Part shown: positions 8,554-15,651 of the stretch, one piece after another
Layout: every line of letters begins with the position of its first letter
How positions within the stretch are numbered: the first letter of the stretch is position 1
The notes under the pieces: generated by a model
The model's input: the letters and a program-made list of their open reading frames with translations, nothing else
What the model was told of the DNA's origin: nothing
Database searches by the model: none
Made by a program: the position numbers and the translations under genes
Origin: Dethiosulfatibacter sp.
GTDB taxonomy: Bacteria > Bacillota_A > Clostridia > Tissierellales > Dethiosulfatibacteraceae
Assembly (NCBI GenBank): GCA_019084435.1
Contig: JAHRFV010000100.1
Coordinates: 1-43,713 of the forward strand
Length of the DNA stretch: 43,713 nucleotides
Reading direction: 5' to 3'

Positions 8554-8602
8554 TTGAATTTTATGAATAATAGCTGTAAGATGTATTTGAACATGTTCAA
8601 AT
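8554..8602 (+). promoter_or_regulatory. Promoter with an 18-base perfect palindrome
   Basis: TTGAAT (8554-8559), 17 bases, TAAGAT (8577-8582), then ATTTGAACATGTTCAAAT (8585-8602), a perfect palindrome at the expected transcription start. This is the usual layout of a self-repressed TetR-type promoter, and a TetR-like fragment starts 20 bases downstream. Confidence 0.6.
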
Positions 8603-8621
8603 TTGAAAAAATGGAGGAAAG

Positions 8622-8747
8622 ATGACAAACACATCAGCTGTCAAAGATCACATATTAAAAACGACTATTGATATGATTGAAAGCGGATTTGATAAGTATC
8701 CCAGATATCATAGACAAGCATTTAAATACACTTGGATAAAAGATTAA
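8622..8747 (+). pseudogene. 41-codon ORF, possible TetR N-terminal fragment
   Basis: ATG with GGAGGAAAG directly upstream, 41 codons, ending in TAA at 8745. Residues 7-22 (VKDHILKTTIDMIESG) look like the first helix of a TetR regulator, but the helix-turn-helix and the ligand domain are absent and the remaining 19 residues (YPRYHRQAF...) do not match that family to my eye. The good ribosome site, promoter and palindrome show it was or is expressed. It could be a decayed regulator or a genuine small protein. Confidence 0.45.
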
Positions 8748-8775
8748 AAAACAAAAAAAGCGAGGAAATTTACTA

Positions 8776-8976
8776 ATGAAAATATTGATTAATACTATGT
8801 CTGCTGCTACTATACTTATGATTTTTTCCACCATGATCTGCGGGTTATGGATAAAATCGAATCAAGTTGTTGAGGCAAGTTCTATAAGATTTCATACAAC
8901 TATAGGGTTTATAACAGCGGCGTTTACGGTGTCGCTAATAGTTTTGGTGTTATTTGTGTTGAAAGGAAAATTGTAG
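8776..8976 (+). CDS. Small membrane protein with two helices
   Basis: A 66-residue protein with two hydrophobic segments (about residues 5-26 and 43-62) joined by a loop containing KSNQVVEASSIRFHTT. The ribosome site is GCGAGGAAA, about ten bases before ATG. It follows the TetR-like fragment by 28 bases and probably shares its promoter and palindrome. I do not recognise a function. A single histidine at the start of the second helix is the only polar feature of note. Confidence 0.6.
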   Translation: MKILINTMSAATILMIFSTMICGLWIKSNQVVEASSIRFHTTIGFITAAFTVSLIVLVLFVLKGKL

Positions 8977-9113
8977 AACTGTTACAATATCTTTTTAAAT
9001 CCTTTAGGTTTGTGGTCGTTATTAAGGTTTTTCAAAAACAACATTTACATGGAAGATAAACCGTGTTAAAATAAATTTAAATTAAACTAAAACTGAGAAG
9101 TCTCTCTCCTCTC

Positions 9114-9170
9114 GATAGAGACCATAACGCAAGTATAAACATTAGAAATGAAGGTATGCGTATGTTGTAA
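9114..9170 (+). pseudogene. tnpB: C-terminal remnant of TnpB
   Basis: The frame reads DRDHNASINIRNEGMRML and then TAA (9168-9170). DRDxNASxNI is the last RuvC motif of TnpB, with its catalytic Asp, and NEGMRML-stop is the usual end of the protein. Upstream in frame, recognisable TnpB sequence stops at about 9114 and a stop codon occurs at 9078. The nuclease is therefore gone. Confidence 0.85.
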
Positions 9171-9315
9171 GCATAAATTACGAAAGAACCGTGGGGCACA
9201 CGGGGATAGCTCGCTTATGTAGGTGGTTAACACAAGCATTAGTGCTTGTGTTACGACCAGTGCTGTAGCCGTTAGGCTACTCGAACGAGAAACCCCCACT
9301 TCTATAAGTGGTGGG
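9171..9315 (+). ncRNA. omegaRNA-like scaffold of the tnpB relic
   Basis: Downstream of the tnpB stop are GTGGGGCACACGGGGATAG, a perfect 10-base-pair hairpin AACACAAGCA-ttag-TGCTTGTGTT (9229-9252), the hairpin GTAGCC-gtta-GGCTAC, then CTCGAACGAGAA and the right-end hairpin. This order is typical of the 3' region of IS605-type tnpB genes that yields the guide RNA. The stems are intact although the nuclease gene is lost. Confidence 0.65.
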
Positions 9316-9433
9316 AGTATGTCACTAGATCTCCGAGCATTCTAACCTCTGTGGTTTCCACGTGGTTTCTGTGCCGATAGGGTTTGATTGGAAACGATCA
9401 GGCCTCCCGATGGAAAGGAGAATATTGCAATCA

Positions 9434-9467
9434 ACAGCATTCCATTGGACATGCTGTATATTTTTTT
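9434..9467 (+). terminator. Terminator between the IS relic and the structured repeat
   Basis: ACAGCAT (9434-9440) pairs with ATGCTGT (9451-9457), and TTTTTTT follows at 9461-9467. The 9323-9433 stretch holds small hairpins (GTGG-ttt-CCAC; GTTT-gattg-GAAAC) but no gene. It might end the relic RNA or be an attenuator in the leader of the SLH cluster. Confidence 0.7.
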
Positions 9468-9495
9468 GCAACTTCCCATGTGCTTGAAGATTTAT

Positions 9496-9626
9496 CCGAT
9501 GACTAACAGTGCTAAGACTCCCACTTCAATAAGTGGGAGATAAGCACTGTAGAGTCCCTGGATAACGGTTTCTAAGGTTCAGATGGCGTTTGAAACACCA
9601 CCTGAACCCAAGAACCCTGTTAATAA
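9496..9626 (+). repeat. Structured repeat, full-length copy, in the SLH gene leader
   Basis: Three stems are visible. ACAGTGCT (9506-9513) pairs with AGCACTGT (9543-9550), enclosing CTCCCACTT-caat-AAGTGGGAG (9518-9539). GGTTCAG (9576-9582) pairs with CTGAACC (9602-9608), with inner TGG/CCA and GTT/AAC. AACGGTTTCT (9564-9573) pairs imperfectly with AGAACCCTGTT (9611-9621). Both ends recur in reverse orientation at 35926-35984, where the middle is deleted. It is either a mobile structured element or a cis-acting RNA; the SLH gene starts 28 bases downstream. Confidence 0.65.
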
Positions 9627-9653
9627 TACAACTTAAAAAAGGAGAATGAAATT

Positions 9654-10781
9654 ATGTTTACAAAAAGAACAAAAGGATTTGTGTTATTATTGGTATTGGT
9701 ATTAATCTTGTCTCAATTATCAGCATTTGCAACTGAACATGAAAACCATGCAGTCATGATTACAGGAGAGGGAGTTACTTCAGAATTACATCTTACCATA
9801 GAAGACATGAAGGCTATGCCTGCAGAGGCTCAGATTGACGAAGCCTATATTTACAACAGCAAAGCCGGCGAGAAATCAGTACACGTAAAAGGCGTAAGTC
9901 TTGCCTACGTATTGACTGAATTAGCTGGTGTAACTGCGGACAATGCTGAAGTTTCTTTCACAGCTTCTGATGCATATCCCATAGACCCTCAGATGCTTCA
10001 AGACGTTTTAAATCCTGAACTCAAGTATGTGTTGGCTTACGAAATCGATGGGGAAGCAGTAGATAATGATGATATTATGGACAATGAGGAAATAGTGGTC
10101 TATAGAAAATTAAAAGAAGCTGGCGAGTTCGGTACTGTCTTTAAAATGGTGGTGACAATATCAGTTGGGGAAGCGATTGAAGCACCGGTTGATCCTGAAC
10201 CTGAGGAAGAGGGAGAAGCCATTGAATTCACAGATATTACTGAAGAGTTTTCATATGCTGAAATGGCTATTCAGGAACTGGCTAAAAAAGGCATCATCAA
10301 CGGCATAGGAAATGGACTGTATGCTCCGGCTGGGAGCCTTACCAGAGCTCAAATCTCCAAAATCATGGTTGAGTCTTTAGGATATGAGCAAGCTGAATAC
10401 AAAGGCGGTTTCAGTGATGTGGACGCATCAGATTGGTTTGCAGGCTATGTGCAAGCTGCTGTTGACGCAGGCATATTTGTCGGATATCCTGATGGCACTT
10501 TCAAACCGGATCAAGTCATCAGCAGACAGGAAATGGCAGTTGTAGCTGTCAGAGGCGCGATTGACATGGAACTGGTCACGCCTGAAAGAGTAGCCAAGTT
10601 TGTCATGGAGAAATCCGCATATCTAGACAAGGATGCAGTACCTGAATGGGCGGCCAATGAGGTGGCATGGCTGGAAGCAGAAGGTGTTTTTGTCGAGATA
10701 GCAGTTGAGAACTTTGAACCGGTTAAAGTTGTTAATCGAGCAGAAGCGGCTGTGACCGTTTATAATACACTATTCAAGTAA
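9654..10781 (+). CDS. SLH surface protein with a Moco-fold-like domain
   Basis: A 375-residue exported protein. The signal peptide (basic start, hydrophobic core, cleavage near AFA) ends at about residue 27. Residues about 35-175 resemble the sulfite-oxidase molybdopterin-binding fold (VHVKGVSLAYVL, then VSFTASDAYPID, YVLAYEIDG), but the mature protein has no cysteine at all, so the Moco ligand is missing. After an acidic linker (EPEEEGEA) come three SLH repeats (about 195-375), which would anchor it to cell-wall polymer. It opens the five-gene surface cluster; a hairpin before the next gene may reduce read-through. Confidence 0.8.
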   Translation: MFTKRTKGFVLLLVLVLILSQLSAFATEHENHAVMITGEGVTSELHLTIEDMKAMPAEAQIDEAYIYNSKAGEKSVHVKGVSLAYVLTELAGVTADNAEVSFTASDAYPIDPQMLQDVLNPELKYVLAYEIDGEAVDNDDIMDNEEIVVYRKLKEAGEFGTVFKMVVTISVGEAIEAPVDPEPEEEGEAIEFTDITEEFSYAEMAIQELAKKGIINGIGNGLYAPAGSLTRAQISKIMVESLGYEQAEYKGGFSDVDASDWFAGYVQAAVDAGIFVGYPDGTFKPDQVISRQEMAVVAVRGAIDMELVTPERVAKFVMEKSAYLDKDAVPEWAANEVAWLEAEGVFVEIAVENFEPVKVVNRAEAAVTVYNTLFK

Positions 10782-10813
10782 CATTTGATTTCATGAATAT
10801 GTAGCATTTATAT

Positions 10814-10850
10814 AAATGAGTGACGGCACTAGCTTTCACTCATTTTATCA
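10814..10850 (+). terminator. Hairpin between the two SLH genes
   Basis: AAATGAGTG (10814-10822) pairs with CACTCATTT (10837-10845), and the T run is short. It is probably a partial terminator that lets the first SLH gene be expressed above the rest. Confidence 0.55.
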
Positions 10851-10865
10851 ATCGGGGAGGGTAGT

Positions 10866-13800
10866 ATGAATATCAGTAGACAAAGAGTGGTTATTTTTAT
10901 AATAATTGCAATGATGTTTTTTTCAAACGGATTTCATTTCGCTGTTGATGCAGATGCGACAACGGTAGAATTGCTTATAACAGGGACAGGTGTAAATCAG
11001 GAAGTCAGTATTTCAACCTCGGACTGGGCCCATTACACCTTAAGAGAAAGGACTTATTCAACAAACAACAGTTTAAATTTCCACAAGATTATCAAAGCTA
11101 AAGGATATGACCTATTTGAACTGATTGGCATAAACAATCTGAAAACAGATATTGATTATGTGGTCAAATTCACTTGCGCTGATGGCTTTGAGTTTACCAA
11201 AACCATCAGTGAGTTAAAAAACACTTATTATTACAGTGATTTTTCAGAATCCAGCAAGGTTCAAGTCAACCCTATGATAGCAAAATACTCAGCGGTATTG
11301 GCTGATTTTCCGCCAAACAGTTTTTCACCTCCAGTACAGTGGACTGACAGGAACCTGACTGAGAGTGACCTAGATAAAGATTTTCCAAAGCTTGTATTTG
11401 GACAGACAGGTATAGATGACATGAATATGTCAAAATGGGGAAAAGAGGTTATCAGAATAACAATAGGTGATAGTCTGCCTGTCGATTCAGATGGATTGGA
11501 TTCGCCGTTCAAACATATCAGCTATGAAGGCGCTCCGTACAATGTTGACGCGATAACCAGCGCTACACTGACAATAGAGGGTCCTGCAGTTGAGGGTTAC
11601 AGGGCAATTTCCCTAAGACAGATCGAAGAAGATTTGACTGGACAGGAACAGGTTTCCGTCTATGAAAATCTCAATGGGGAAATATTACTGAACACCTTTG
11701 AGGGAATAAATGTCGAGTACCTAATTGACAATTATGTCAAAGTAAAAGAGAACGCAGGTAATATGGTCTTTAAGAATAATTCCCGTCAGACCATATTGTC
11801 AGTGCCTGTGGAAGATGCTTCAAAGTATACCATTGCTTATGGCATCAATGATGTTCCTCTGGTTTATTTAGATTCTGATGTAGGTTACAATCCTTCAAAA
11901 AACAACGACGGCGGTTGCTTTAAGCTGGTTTATGAGCAAAGCCGATCAACAGCGAAAGCATTTTCAAATGTTGCCTATATCTACATAGAAGAAAAAGATG
12001 CCAAAAATATTTTTGAGCATACCTATGCGCCCTACAATGATCCCAAATATGTGGATTATGAAATCATCATTCATGGGAATAAGATGACTGAGGAAGTCAG
12101 ATACAAGGTATCTGACATTGAGTCGATGACCAATATCCATTATGAGAATGAATATAGCTTGTCAAATAGTGAGTATTTCTGGTATTACAATCGATACAAA
12201 GGTGTGAAATTATGGGATTTGCTTCTTCGAGCAGGCTTGGATCCAGAGATTGATGAGTCGACAAGTATCCAGTTTATTGCAGCAGACAACTACAATTTCG
12301 CTCCTATGACCATCAAGGAAATAAAGGATAACAGTCTGTACGGCTATTATGAAAAGGATGCAACAGATTTGGGTGATGGCAATTTCGATGGAAATGGTGT
12401 CAAGCCACTTCATACCGGCATGCCAATCCTTGTTACATATGGTTTCAATGGATATCCCTATGTCATCAGGCCAACAGATGCGGGATTCAATCCTGGATTG
12501 GGCAATGATGGTGGTCCCCTTAGAGTCATTTTTGGCAAAACAAACTACAACGATACCAACGGATCCAATCAAGTGCAGTTTTTGAAAGAAATTATTATTG
12601 GTGGCGGCGACCCTGTATCAACAGGCTCAAGTGGAACAGGCGAGGGAGAAACCACACATCAGGATATAGACAAGAGCACATCATGGAACCATAATCGCGG
12701 TGTTTACAAAGACTACCTGGATACGCCAGTGCTTAGAGTTACAGGGTCTCAGGTTAAGGAACCGATGACTTTTACCCTTCGACAGGTAGAATCCATGATA
12801 GAATTTGGTGTCAGAGACATCTATACGGGGGACGGTGTTCATGAGTTTGAGGGCATTGTTTTATGGGATCTGATTTCCGAGTTTGTCGGACTTGAGGAAG
12901 GCGTTGAAACCCCTAATATTCGTGTTTTTGCCGGACAAAATTACAATCAGATATTAAGAAGTCCTGATCAGGTCATTAATGGGGTCTTGAATTCCCAAGG
13001 GAATCTGAAAAAGATAATCTTAGCATATGCCATTAATGGACACCCGCTTGTTCCAAACGAAGGCAGCGTTGGATATACCAACAACAATGCCTATGGACCT
13101 CTAAGACTAATCATGGAGGAGAGCAAGTCCATGTGGGTCAAATGGGTGGATTGCATAGTAGTGGGAACAGGTGATTATGAAGCGCCTGAGATGAAAGATG
13201 TGAAAGAACTGGATCTGCCTGACCTTGAAGATCTTGAAACATCAACAGAATCAGGTACAGGAAAAATCTGGCTAACCTATCAGAACAGTACCGGAAAGGA
13301 AATGACGGAAGCCAGTGTCAGAAGTATGGCATTCGATCAGGAAGGCAATCTTTGGATTGGCACCAATAATGGTGGGTTATCAGTTAGGACAGTCGATGGG
13401 AAATGGTCTAATATCAAAGAGATTGAAACTGACAATGCAGGATTCGTCAAATTGGACACGACCTACGCCATTGTTCAGAGAGAAAACGGTGAGCTTTGGA
13501 TGACTCTTGGAAGCCCTGTAAATCCACAGGGAATACTTGTCAGAACCAATAGCATTTGGAAACTACTGAATACTGAAAACTCGCTGCTGCCTGGCTTATT
13601 TGCTCAGGAGTTGGCGTTAGATGGCAATGGAGGTCTATGGATTGGGACACAAAGCGGAGCAGTCCATGTTGATAAGGACGACAACTGGAGTGTTTATACA
13701 TCCAACCAAGGTCTGCTGCCCTATTCAGTCGATGCCATAGAACCGGATGGTCAAGGTGGCGCATGGATCGGTTACTATCCTGCGACAGTTGGTAGCGATG

Positions 13801-14813
13801 CTAATCCAATATATAAAGGAGGCTACCAGCATCTGGCTGCCGATGGGAAAATAACAACTTATGAAGGATTCAACGATTCCAACTTCAATCTCAATTGGGT
13901 TAGAAGCATATCCATGGATTCAAAAGGTGGTGTCTGGGTTGTCAGGTCTGGAAATGCGCCAGGTTTAGGACAAGGTGAGATGGATTATATCATCGATGGA
14001 GAAAGAACGGTCTATCAGGCAAAGGATTTATATCCGTCTATTTCTGATGGAGATGATATACGGCTTGTCATGATTGACAGAGAAGATGAAGATGCGATGT
14101 ATATCGCCACATTGGCTAGCGGATTGCTGAAGGCTGATGGAATTGGAAATGTTACTGATAGTTTCGATGCAACATCTCCATTCCCAACCAGACAGTGGAA
14201 CAATGTTTTCTTTATGGATATTGCTGAAGAAGGACTTTTGATAGGAACTAACGGCGGTGCAGCCGTATATGCGCATGCAAGGACATTTAAAGATATTTCG
14301 TCCCATTGGGCGAAAAATGATATTGAAATGATGGCGACTATGGGTTACATTAAGGGAAGTGATGGACAATATCATCCGGACAATAGCATTACCCGTGCCG
14401 AGTTCGTGGCTATGATGGTCCGAATTCTTGGACTGTCATCGAGTGACATCAGCAACCTTCCATTCACAGATGTAAAGCAGACGGATTGGTTTGCAGGAGA
14501 GTTGGCTGCAGCAGCTGGAAATGGATTGATTAAAGGCTACTCAGACAATACCTTTAAACCCAATGCATATATCAACAGAAATGAAATAGGGAGCATTATT
14601 GGAAATCTGCTGGACAGCAATCTGACCTCTTTACAAATCACTGAAGCTTTGGACGGATTCACAGATGACATTCCTCAGTGGGCAAGAGATGCGGTGGCAG
14701 CAACTGTCAACGCAGGAATCATCAAAGGATTTCCGGACAGGTCATTTGGTGGGACCCACAATGCAACAAGAGGTCAAGCAGCGACCATTTTACTGAGATT
14801 CTTAAAATACTGA
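10866..14813 (+). CDS. Large SLH protein: four Moco-fold-like repeats and a propeller
   Basis: A 1315-residue exported protein with a signal peptide at about 1-30. Four Moco-fold-like repeats lie at about 35-215, 240-385, 395-580 and 620-770; clear pieces are YKGVKLWDLLLRAG, FIAADNYNFAPM, GPLRLIMEES and WVKWVDCIVVG. Around residue 230 DAITSATLT resembles an FMN-attachment motif with Ser in place of Gly. Residues about 795-1130 hold LWIGT-type beta-propeller repeats, and about 1140-1315 hold three SLH repeats. GGGGAGGG precedes ATG. I infer a wall-bound scaffold, possibly for electron transfer or sensing; the function is unknown. Confidence 0.78.
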   Translation: MNISRQRVVIFIIIAMMFFSNGFHFAVDADATTVELLITGTGVNQEVSISTSDWAHYTLRERTYSTNNSLNFHKIIKAKGYDLFELIGINNLKTDIDYVVKFTCADGFEFTKTISELKNTYYYSDFSESSKVQVNPMIAKYSAVLADFPPNSFSPPVQWTDRNLTESDLDKDFPKLVFGQTGIDDMNMSKWGKEVIRITIGDSLPVDSDGLDSPFKHISYEGAPYNVDAITSATLTIEGPAVEGYRAISLRQIEEDLTGQEQVSVYENLNGEILLNTFEGINVEYLIDNYVKVKENAGNMVFKNNSRQTILSVPVEDASKYTIAYGINDVPLVYLDSDVGYNPSKNNDGGCFKLVYEQSRSTAKAFSNVAYIYIEEKDAKNIFEHTYAPYNDPKYVDYEIIIHGNKMTEEVRYKVSDIESMTNIHYENEYSLSNSEYFWYYNRYKGVKLWDLLLRAGLDPEIDESTSIQFIAADNYNFAPMTIKEIKDNSLYGYYEKDATDLGDGNFDGNGVKPLHTGMPILVTYGFNGYPYVIRPTDAGFNPGLGNDGGPLRVIFGKTNYNDTNGSNQVQFLKEIIIGGGDPVSTGSSGTGEGETTHQDIDKSTSWNHNRGVYKDYLDTPVLRVTGSQVKEPMTFTLRQVESMIEFGVRDIYTGDGVHEFEGIVLWDLISEFVGLEEGVETPNIRVFAGQNYNQILRSPDQVINGVLNSQGNLKKIILAYAINGHPLVPNEGSVGYTNNNAYGPLRLIMEESKSMWVKWVDCIVVGTGDYEAPEMKDVKELDLPDLEDLETSTESGTGKIWLTYQNSTGKEMTEASVRSMAFDQEGNLWIGTNNGGLSVRTVDGKWSNIKEIETDNAGFVKLDTTYAIVQRENGELWMTLGSPVNPQGILVRTNSIWKLLNTENSLLPGLFAQELALDGNGGLWIGTQSGAVHVDKDDNWSVYTSNQGLLPYSVDAIEPDGQGGAWIGYYPATVGSDANPIYKGGYQHLAADGKITTYEGFNDSNFNLNWVRSISMDSKGGVWVVRSGNAPGLGQGEMDYIIDGERTVYQAKDLYPSISDGDDIRLVMIDREDEDAMYIATLASGLLKADGIGNVTDSFDATSPFPTRQWNNVFFMDIAEEGLLIGTNGGAAVYAHARTFKDISSHWAKNDIEMMATMGYIKGSDGQYHPDNSITRAEFVAMMVRILGLSSSDISNLPFTDVKQTDWFAGELAAAAGNGLIKGYSDNTFKPNAYINRNEIGSIIGNLLDSNLTSLQITEALDGFTDDIPQWARDAVAATVNAGIIKGFPDRSFGGTHNATRGQAATILLRFLKY

Positions 14814-14864
14814 CAAGACACCTAAAGGAACACCAACATAATCTTGATGGAGGAAACGACAAAA

Positions 14865-15638
14865 ATGATGAAAAAATATAGCAACGTAATGATTTTACTG
14901 TTAGTGTTGATCTTTATGCTATCAGCATGTGGCACAAAAGCAACAGATATCCAGACAACGACACAAGCAAACCAAGAGATTGCGAGCAGCTCTGATGAGA
15001 CATCAGCTAGCAACACAACCCAGGAGGTCTCTACCGAAGAGACCTCTGGTGTAACTGATCCAACTATGACAGAAACCACAGAACCAACTCAAACCGAGTC
15101 AATCGGGACAACCACAATAGCGACACAGACATTAGCTTCACAAGCCACAGCCACAGAGACAACAATTCCGGAGACAGAAGCATCAGCTTTGAATGCTTTG
15201 AAAATAACGGGAAAGGTCACATATGAAATGACCATAACTCTTGATGAGCTTAAGTCATTGGACGACATTATTGTCGAGGAAGACTACTATTCTGTAAATA
15301 CCTTCGGAACAAAAGGACACACTCGGTTTAAAGGTGCGAACCTGTGGTATTTGTTGGATCAATATGCCGGGATTGAAGAGGATGCCAGCAGCATTACAGT
15401 CTTGGCTACAGACGGATATAAGGTCAAGTTCACCATAGAACAGATCATGAAACAGGATTATATTGATGAGACAGACCCAAACAAGAAATTGCCTGTGATC
15501 ATAGCATGGGAAGAGAATGGCGTCGCGTATGATCCTGAAGATGGCGCGCCGTATAAACTAGCAATCGGTCAGACTGCACCTGGCGATTTGAACAAACCCC
15601 AATGGGTATCAATGATTGACAGTATAATAATCGAATAA
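14865..15638 (+). CDS. Lipoprotein with one Moco-fold-like domain
   Basis: About 257 residues. The lipoprotein signal ends in LSAC, with Cys22 the lipid-anchored residue and the only cysteine. Residues about 25-110 are a Thr/Ser/Glu-rich linker suited to spanning the wall. Residues about 115-257 are a single Moco-fold-like domain (FKGANLWYLLDQYAG, VLATDGYKVKFT, VIIAWEENG). ATG 14865 is chosen because GGAGG lies upstream and the signal peptide then starts cleanly. DNA for the linker carries the inverted repeat AGGTCTCT/AGAGACCT (15025-15045). It sits between the large SLH gene and the FMN-binding gene. Confidence 0.78.
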   Translation: MMKKYSNVMILLLVLIFMLSACGTKATDIQTTTQANQEIASSSDETSASNTTQEVSTEETSGVTDPTMTETTEPTQTESIGTTTIATQTLASQATATETTIPETEASALNALKITGKVTYEMTITLDELKSLDDIIVEEDYYSVNTFGTKGHTRFKGANLWYLLDQYAGIEEDASSITVLATDGYKVKFTIEQIMKQDYIDETDPNKKLPVIIAWEENGVAYDPEDGAPYKLAIGQTAPGDLNKPQWVSMIDSIIIE

Positions 15639-15651
15639 GGTAAGTGATGAG

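Larger units (their letters stand above)
9114..9322 (+). mobile_element. Right-end relic of an IS200/IS605 (IS1341-like) element
   Basis: The stretch holds the last 18 codons of tnpB, the structured region normally transcribed as omegaRNA, and the right-end hairpin CCCCCACTT-ctat-AAGTGG-t-GGG (9293-9315) followed by TATGTCA. No transposase tnpA and no other part of tnpB is present. GTCTCT (9100-9105) pairs with AGAGAC (9117-9122) across the broken edge, so the left border may itself be a hairpin, as expected if an internal deletion joined the two ends. Confidence 0.75.

Noticed and set aside
8440..8625. 61-codon frame after glmS
   Set aside because: It starts inside the glmS terminator, has no ribosome site, and overlaps the promoter, palindrome and start of the better-supported 41-codon frame.
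9087..9299. 70-codon reverse frame over the tnpB relic
   Set aside because: The opposite strand carries the TnpB end and the structured scaffold, which explain the sequence better.
9496..9626. IscB-type (HEARO) omegaRNA
   Set aside because: Size and structure are in the right range, but there is no iscB frame downstream and I could not match the known consensus.
9323..9653. FMN (RFN), cobalamin, Moco or c-di-GMP riboswitch in the leader of the surface cluster
   Set aside because: None of the conserved cores of these classes could be found, although the region is structured.
14678..14881. 67-codon frame at the end of the large SLH gene
   Set aside because: It overlaps SLH codons in another frame and has no signals of its own.
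15025..15045. Inverted repeat AGGTCTCT/AGAGACCT as a regulatory hairpin
   Set aside because: It lies inside the coding sequence of a low-complexity Thr/Ser-rich linker, with no T run, and is probably a by-product of repeated codons.
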